Part shown: one piece after another, positions 25,201-29,262 of the stretch
Numbering within the stretch: position 1 is the stretch's first letter
Layout of the letters: each line of letters starts with the position of its first letter
Assembly (NCBI GenBank): GCA_910577995.1
Contig: CAJTND010000010.1
Coordinates: forward strand, 1-29,262
Length of the DNA: 29,262 nt
Origin: an uncultured Christensenella sp.
GTDB lineage: Bacteria > Bacillota > Clostridia > Christensenellales > Pumilibacteraceae
Direction of reading: 5' to 3'
The notes under the pieces: model-generated
Database searches by the model: none
Seen by the model: only the letters and a program-made list of their open reading frames with translations
What the model was told of the DNA's origin: nothing
Made by a program: the position numbers and the translations under genes

Positions 25201-26380
25201 CGGGCGAATGACGGGCGCAATAGCAGGCGACGACGTAGATTTTGTTTTCGGCGAGTGTAACGCGGTCTCCGCCGACGCGGGCATGCGCGACGTGCACATC
25301 GCGATATTGCTTATAGGTAAAGACGCATCGTGCTACGAGCCTGTCGCTCCGCTTGCGAGCATCATGATAAAAAAGGCGGTCTTTGCGCCCGTCGTGACGA
25401 TGTTTCCGTCGGTAACTTTCGCATATGACGGCGCTCCGAGATCGGTATTTTACCTCGGAGAACTGCCCGTCGGACTGAGCGTCGAGTATGTGGGCAACGG
25501 CATGGCGGAGATCGGCGAGCATACGGTTACGGCGCGGTTTGTCGATGAAAAAGGAAACTACGAGCCGATAGCCGACCTGCGCGCCGTTATGTTTATCGCG
25601 CAGTCGGTCTTTGCCGACGGCGATAGCGGAGTAGGGGTTCGCGTCGTTGACGGCTATATCGATTACGGCGCGGTTTTGCGCGTGGAAAAGACAGAGCGTC
25701 CGAGCGCGGCTTTGCCTGCCGCGGACAAGCCGGTATGGGTATACGATATATCTTTTGAAAAAGGCAACGTGCGCGTTTTGCCGAACGGTAGGATAGAGAT
25801 ATCCGTCGAAACGGCAGACGCCGATAAATACGACGCGCTTAGATTGTTTCGTTTCGACGGCTCGGAATATAGCTCGGTCGAATTCGAGATACAGGGCGGC
25901 GCGATAGTCTTTTTTGCCGACAGTCTTTCTGTGTTTGTGCTGACGGGCAAAAAGCCGTCGCCGATGCCGCTTATCATAGGAACGTGCATGCTGTGTCTTA
26001 CAGCGGCCGCGGCGATAGTCGGTATCGTGTTCGGACGGAGAGCGCGCATCGCGGCGAGCGGCGCGCGCAGTGCGGCAGTCGGCGTGTCGGCTTCCGCGTG
26101 CGGCGGCGAAACGTCGTTCGTCATCGACGGGGTGCAATGTACGAGCATAGAAAGCTTCGAGTGCGCGTTGTGTTTTAAGCAAAGAAATAAGCAGATAAAG
26201 GTATGCGCTATGCCGCCCGAAAAAGCGGCGGACTATGCGAGGGGGATGGGCAAAGATAAAAGGCGCGTGCTGTATTGGAACGGCGCGGAGTTCGGACGGC
26301 GGTCCGAAGCGCATGAGCGGCTGACGGAGCGGGCGAAGGAAGCGGCTGAAAAAAAGGCTTGCTTTTTTGAAAATTCGTGA
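22286..26380 (+). CDS. GLUG/MBG-repeat surface protein with C-terminal membrane helix and NADAR-like cytoplasmic tail
   Basis: A 1,364-residue exported protein with a signal peptide (about 1-32). Residues 35-360 form GLUG-type beta-helix repeats (GGIAGQNFGRIENCFN, GGVVGMNSDGAIVSESFN and others). From F428 to about 1080 run roughly nine MBG/YDG-like repeats, each opening with a motif such as VYNGKAQKP or IYNGKPQYP. A membrane helix (about 1229-1249) is followed by an Arg-rich stop-transfer signal. The tail (about 1276-1357: VQCTSIESFECALCFKQ, then KVCAMPPEKA, then VLYWNGAEF.RRSEAHERL) resembles the N-terminal half of NADAR-type proteins from Clostridia, by my recollection of that family. The gene starts two bases after the immunity gene's stop and is probably the last gene of the operon. 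It is likely a surface adhesin or receptor with an intracellular module. Confidence 0.65.
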   Translation: MVKRKTLFTVILIALFALGIFGVCYCARAAAESGVGTAEDPHIISTPEQLKTFADEISSGTVDGYNGEYFVLSNDIDMSGICAASPEGWDPVGDYLSRFKGHFDGRGFAVKNLDIVRPDENYVGLFGILDEAATVVGLSVYGDIVGKNNTGGIAGQNFGRIENCFNHARIHNDTAEMAMNVGGITGLNGGAVVGCGNFGDIDGALYFVGGVVGINDAVVEGCFGAAEVSSLLKYGGGVVGMNSDGAIVSESFNSGAVDVDTYSGGVVGGNDGTVACVYNTAAVMSTDHAGGICGTNGGVLSNAYNRTETISGRVHKGAICGRNVGSVELCYNSATLYPDSVDCVGVDDFDLSMPDVILAGGKLGGLAQGVGAGKWIKREFDDGNWYMPELAMLGGSTCEVAASASRQSAAAARITVAAADVAIDNDRFIYSGGEHKPDVLLGGSIAAENVIYTRKTTDGIDAGGENGASVEITFINYYKGIFTFAFTVAKREISLDWSDDAIVYNGSVQTPIARAVGAVDGENIEFEYETSGGINAGRHTARAVIADERDANNYSIKNAETEYTILRSDLFIAAAADTVYNGKAQKPTVEIISGKIGDEHIVFDIDGWQDNIDAGEYTVAIRLEDNAVNANYFLRADKLGYAIDRRSVEIEWAARQTVFNGRACHPEAFVSDSADGDEIALRYSGHENNVHVGTGYTVSAELVENAVGKNYTAERSVCVYDITPAPISLTFSDAPLIYNGKPQYPQFTASGLCGGYAEFIVSGHENNIAATVGEDHTVTVRLRDGSDYALEPVTVHYGIEPMPIVVKWKDGALVYNGAVLRPDAEVVTDTPDKVELVYGGYDGRDAGSGYRIEISSANGNYIVTNTLTYDIAPRPVEVVLSAERFVYNGKEQKPEVVSITGVLPGDTVGCVLRCPQSVRSGEYVAEVELTDGNYTVGNAVCRYVIGKKQMIIDGVAVADKTFDGSTSVVPTGGRMTGAIAGDDVDFVFGECNAVSADAGMRDVHIAILLIGKDASCYEPVAPLASIMIKKAVFAPVVTMFPSVTFAYDGAPRSVFYLGELPVGLSVEYVGNGMAEIGEHTVTARFVDEKGNYEPIADLRAVMFIAQSVFADGDSGVGVRVVDGYIDYGAVLRVEKTERPSAALPAADKPVWVYDISFEKGNVRVLPNGRIEISVETADADKYDALRLFRFDGSEYSSVEFEIQGGAIVFFADSLSVFVLTGKKPSPMPLIIGTCMLCLTAAAAIVGIVFGRRARIAASGARSAAVGVSASACGGETSFVIDGVQCTSIESFECALCFKQRNKQIKVCAMPPEKAADYARGMGKDKRRVLYWNGAEFGRRSEAHERLTERAKEAAEKKACFFENS

Positions 26381-26386
26381 TATACT
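26359..26386 (+). promoter_or_regulatory. Extended -10 promoter of the LytTR regulator
   Basis: TTGCTT (26359-26364), 16-base spacer and TGA-TATACT (-10 at 26381-26386). It overlaps the 3' end of the preceding gene. GGGAG (26436-26440) lies seven bases before the ATG at 26448. Confidence 0.6.
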
Positions 26387-26447
26387 ATTTCCGTACGGTC
26401 TGTCGGCGCGCGACGCGTCGGCGGCATAACGTATCGGGAGAGTGGAA

Positions 26448-27230
26448 ATGACGCGTATCGCCATAGTCGAGGATGAGCAAAAGGAAGCGTAGCTTTTGAA
26501 AAGCCTGCTGTTCGATCATGCCGCGGCGCACGGACGCGAGTATTCGGTCGAGTGGTTTTGCGAGCCGCTCGCGTTTGTCGCGGGTTACGACGGCAAGTTC
26601 GATCTTATCTTCCTCGATATACAAATGCCAGGCATAAGCGGCATGGACGTTGCGCGCAGGATACGCAAGAGCGACGGGCGCGTCGGTATAGTATTCGTGA
26701 CCAACATGGTGCAGTACGCGGTCGAGGGCTATTCGGTGCAGGCGTCCGACTTTATAGTCAAGCCCGCCGCCCCCGCGAGCGTCAATCGCGTGATGAACCG
26801 CGCGCTCGCCGCGCTCGATCGCAGCCGCGACATTACCGTCACCGTCAAGAACGCCGCCGACGGGCGGACTGCCGTGCTCGGCGCGGCGGAAATACTGTAT
26901 GTCGAGGGCAGCGGTCATCGCATTACCTGGCATACCGAAAAGGGCGTGTTTTCCGATTGGGGCTTGATGAACGCGGTATCGGCGCGCCTGCCCGAGCGGG
27001 TGTTTGCGCGCTGTCACGTTTCGTTCCTAGTCAATCTCGGGCACGTGCGCGAAACATCCAAGGACAGCGTGACGGTCGGCGACGACGTTCTGCCCGTCAG
27101 CCGTCAGCAGAAAAACGCGTTTTTCTCCGCGCTCGCGGCGTACCTCGGACGCACGGGGGGGGGGAAAATATTTATAACTTCTCCTCTGCGCTGTTCTGGT
27201 ACAAGTTCATATTCATTACCGAGCTTTTAG
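26448..27230 (+). pseudogene. LytTR-family response regulator interrupted by an in-frame TAG
   Basis: The start ATG at 26448 with GGGAG gives MTRIAIVEDEQKEA, then TAG (26490-26492), then the rest of the receiver in the same frame: FDLIFLDIQMPGISGMDVARR with phospho-acceptor D57, VFVTNMVQYAVEGY, and the lysine of DFIVKP. A LytTR DNA-binding domain follows (ILYVEGSGHRITWHT ... FARCHVSFLVNLGHV ... LPVSRQQK). Starting at the downstream TTG (26496) would remove the acidic pair D9/E10 needed to bind Mg2+, so the product should not be phosphorylated normally. The C-terminus runs into a G10 tract that sets where the frame stops. The locus is a decayed gene, a suppressible nonsense allele, or a sequencing/assembly error. 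Confidence 0.8.
27155..27164 (+). repeat. G10 homopolymer at the regulator/kinase junction
   Basis: Ten consecutive G bases. With 10 G the regulator frame continues to a TAG at 27228-27230. With 9 (or 12) it would end at the TAA around 27174. With 11 (or 8) it would fuse in frame to the histidine kinase. Such tracts change length easily, and are also a frequent sequencing-error site. Confidence 0.9.
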
Positions 27231-28282
27231 CGGCGGAGTGCTCTTTCGTATTTTTGCTCAAAGAGCGCGGCAGGTTCGTGCTGCGCGCGGCGCTGTCGGT
27301 GCTCGGCATGTATGCGCTCACCTTTGCCGTGCCCGTATTCGGGTATAACGCGCTCGCGGTGTCGGCGCTTTTTGCCGTGCTGTTTGCGGCGAGCCTCGGC
27401 GCGATGGCGCTTTGCTTCAAGGAGAAGTTCAGCGTAATATTGTTCTGCGGGATATGGTCGTACACCGTTCAGCACTTTTCGTATCTCATCGGCAATCTTA
27501 TCACGACGGAAGCCGGGCTGTCGAGCGGCTCGGTCTACGAGTCGACGATCACCGTCTATAACGCGGGGTCGCTCCTCATCGGCACGGCGGCGTTCGTCGC
27601 GGTGTATCTCATATCGATGTTTGCCGTCCGTTACATATTCCGCAACATGAGCGGTATACGCATCCACGGGTTCATGCTCGTCGTGCTGTCGATACTGTCG
27701 CTCGTCATCGAGATAGCACTCAATGCGGTAGTCGTGTTCTTGCAGGTGGAAAACATGTCGCGCACGCTGTTTGCGCTGTGCTATGTTTACGATATGATAG
27801 TGTGCCTGCTCACCATCGGGCTTTTGATATTCTCGCTGTGGAACAAGTCGTTACAGCACGAAAAGTCGATAATGGAGCTGCGGTTCGGGCGCGAGCGCGA
27901 GAGCTTCGAGATACGCAAGGACAAGATAGACCGTATCAACATAATGTGCCACGACCTCAAACACCGCATACGCGAGCTCGGCGAAACGGGCTATGCGAGC
28001 GACAAACTGAAAAAGCTCGAAAGCGCCATCAAGAGCTATGACGCGGGCTACCGCACGGGCAACGACGCGCTCGACGTTATACTCGCGGATGCGGGCGTGC
28101 AGTGCGAAAAGAACGGAATACAGCTCGTGTGCATGGCGGACGGGTCGGCTGTATCCGCGATGGACACCGACCATATATATTCGCTGTTCGACAACGCGAT
28201 AACAAATGCGATCGACGCGGCGGAAAAGGTGAAGGAGCCGGAAAAACGCTATGTGTACGTATCCGTAGCGCGCAAGGGCGGC
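27170..28282 (+). pseudogene. GHKL sensor histidine kinase, no canonical start, C-terminus missing
   Basis: Partner of the LytTR regulator (AgrC/VirS-like group). Several membrane helices occupy about the first 215 codons (FWYKFIFITELLAAE ... GIWSYTVQHFSYLIGN ... MLVVLSILSLVIEIALNAVVVFL). A coiled segment leads to the phospho-acceptor motif NIMCHDLKHRI (His codon 27950-27952) and the N-box LFDNAITNAIDAA (about 28179-28217). The ATPase domain stops about 20 residues later: the G1 and G2 nucleotide-binding boxes are absent, and the frame continues into a lipoprotein. No ATG, GTG or TTG occurs in this frame between the G10 tract and the first membrane helix. ATT at 27170, just after the tract, is a possible rare start. 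As it stands the kinase cannot be functional. Confidence 0.8.
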
Positions 28283-29262
28283 ATGGCCGCGGCGCTCGTG
28301 TTCGTCGCGTTCGCGGCGTGCGGCGGAAACAGGCTCAGCTCCATCGAGGTCATTGCCGATACGACGGTCTTTGTCGAGGGCGATGTCATCGATGCGGACA
28401 GCGTGACGGTAAACGCGACATACTCGGACGGCAGCAGCCGCACCGTAACGGGCTGGACGACGGACGTCGGTCCGCTCGAGATCGGAAAACAGGTCGTAAC
28501 GTTTACATACACGGAACGCGGCGCGACGGCGACCGCGACGCTCGATATAACCGTCGTTGCGGCGGACCACGTGTGCGAGTTCCCCGTCGAGTGGAAGAGC
28601 GACGCGCAGTCGCATTTCCGCGAGTGCTCATGCGGCGCGCGCACAGACGAGGCGGCGCACATCCGCGCGGGAATAACCGTCACCGAGGAAGCGGGCTGCG
28701 AGATCGACGGGCTAAAGCGGTTCGTATGCGCGGTATGCGACTACGTAGGCACGGAAAGCCTTGCGGCGCTCGGGCATAACTACAATATCGACCGCGCGGA
28801 CGACGCGGAGCACTGGCAGGACTGCGCGCGCTGCGGCGAGCCGTCGGAAAAAAGGGCGCACAGCTTAGAGCTGTTCGTGTACGACCTGCGCACGATATAT
28901 TCGGACGGAGATATATTCTCGCTTGACGGCGCGACCGCCGAGGTAGAATGCGGCGAGTGCGGGTTCGTAAAAAAGATAGACAATTCGGAGATACGCGCTT
29001 CGGCGGACGTCATCGGCGCAAACGACGACGGCTTGCGAGTAACGCTGACCTACGGCGACACGGAAACTTCCGTCGTTATTTCGGTCGTGGAAAAAGCGCT
29101 TATCGGCGTGCGCGCGGACAAAGCGAAAAACAAGACGGCGTACAGGTTGGGCGAGAGCTTTGCCGCAGGCAAGCTGACGCTGGTCTACAACAACCAAACG
29201 ACAGAGGACATAACGCTCACCGCCGATATGGTGACGGGCTTCGACACGGATACCTACGGCGG
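28283..29262 (+). CDS. Ig-like, Cys-rich surface lipoprotein, 3' end beyond the window
   Basis: From ATG 28283 the product starts MAAALVFVAFAACGG, a lipobox-like end (Cys13) but without the usual basic residues. Arg/Lys are found just before it in the kinase frame (VARKGG), so the true N-terminus may lie upstream or have been lost at the junction. Then comes a bacterial Ig-like domain (IEVIADTTVFVEGD ... VTVNATYSDGSSRTVTGW ... IGKQVVTFTY). Cys/His-rich repeats of the kind seen in clostridial surface proteins follow (HVCEFPVEW..DAQSHFRECSCG, HNYNIDRADDAEHWQDCARCG), and then another Ig-like segment. It is open to the window end and in the same frame as the kinase. Confidence 0.65.
   Translation, partial: MAAALVFVAFAACGGNRLSSIEVIADTTVFVEGDVIDADSVTVNATYSDGSSRTVTGWTTDVGPLEIGKQVVTFTYTERGATATATLDITVVAADHVCEFPVEWKSDAQSHFRECSCGARTDEAAHIRAGITVTEEAGCEIDGLKRFVCAVCDYVGTESLAALGHNYNIDRADDAEHWQDCARCGEPSEKRAHSLELFVYDLRTIYSDGDIFSLDGATAEVECGECGFVKKIDNSEIRASADVIGANDDGLRVTLTYGDTETSVVISVVEKALIGVRADKAKNKTAYRLGESFAAGKLTLVYNNQTTEDITLTADMVTGFDTDTYG

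Noticed and set aside
12482..26380. LPXTG sortase anchors on the large surface proteins
   Set aside because: No LPXTG-type motif precedes a C-terminal hydrophobic segment in any of them. The 22286 protein has a membrane helix followed by a real cytoplasmic domain.
25019..26464. 481-codon open frame on the minus strand
   Set aside because: It is antisense to the GLUG/MBG protein, is Arg/His-rich without recognisable domains, and has no ribosome site. It is a codon-bias shadow.
26490..26492. TAG read as an amino acid (alternative genetic code)
   Set aside because: The phospholipase D-like gene ends in TAG at 226-228, and reading through would continue into the palindromic repeat. No other gene contains an in-frame TAG.
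1..29262. CRISPR arrays, tRNA or rRNA genes, insertion sequences
   Set aside because: No regularly spaced repeats, cloverleaf genes, rRNA-like stretches or transposase frames were seen by eye.

Overview
The window looks like a chromosome segment of an uncultured, low-to-mid-GC member of the Bacillota (Clostridia-like). I base this on sigma-A type promoters, AGGAG-type ribosome sites, a Firmicutes-type ParB with two parS sites, LytTR/GHKL regulator relatives, GLUG/MBG surface proteins and two TTG starts. A gut Clostridia lineage such as Christensenellales would fit, but that is a guess. No rRNA, tRNA, CRISPR array or insertion sequence is visible.

Left part (1-4.3 kb): a membrane-anchored phospholipase-D/cardiolipin-synthase-like gene (minus strand), a ferritin-like protein gene, copies of a palindromic repeat, a strong terminator, two parS sites, and parB (minus strand) with its own promoter and no parA beside it. 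Housekeeping part (4.5-10.6 kb, plus strand): a consensus promoter drives a catalytically degenerate alpha/beta-hydrolase, signal peptidase I, DegV and rsmG. A 287-base gap with DnaA-box-like sites follows, then mnmE and smpB, ending at a terminator. parB, parS, rsmG and mnmE together are the usual origin-proximal set, so the replication origin may be here or nearby. Next is a single-pass membrane protein with a histone-H1-like Lys/Ala-rich linker (10.9-12.0 kb).

Accessory part (12.4-26.4 kb): one perfect-consensus promoter precedes four almost contiguous genes that look like one 14-kb operon. They are a ~1,590-residue membrane-anchored protein with about a dozen tandem ~75-residue repeats; an Rhs-like polymorphic toxin with degenerate YD repeats, a glycine-rich hydrophobic segment, a pretoxin Hint domain and an unrecognised AT-rich C-terminal toxin; a probable immunity protein with Sel1-type repeats, starting on the last base of the toxin stop codon; and a GLUG/MBG surface protein with a C-terminal membrane segment and a NADAR-like cytoplasmic tail. 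GC content drops from about 67% to 25% right after the Hint domain and recovers near the end of the immunity gene, as expected for an exchangeable toxin/immunity cartridge.

Right end (26.4-29.3 kb): a LytTR response regulator has an in-frame TAG at codon 15. It is followed by a G10 tract, a GHKL histidine kinase without a canonical start codon, and an in-frame junction where the kinase ATPase domain is cut off and continues as an Ig-like/Cys-rich lipoprotein that runs off the window. This is either a decayed, rearranged or phase-variable regulator locus, or an assembly chimera.

The most novel-looking system is the 12.4-26.4 kb toxin operon, particularly the unrecognised toxin, its large Sel1-containing partner and the surface protein with the NADAR-like tail.
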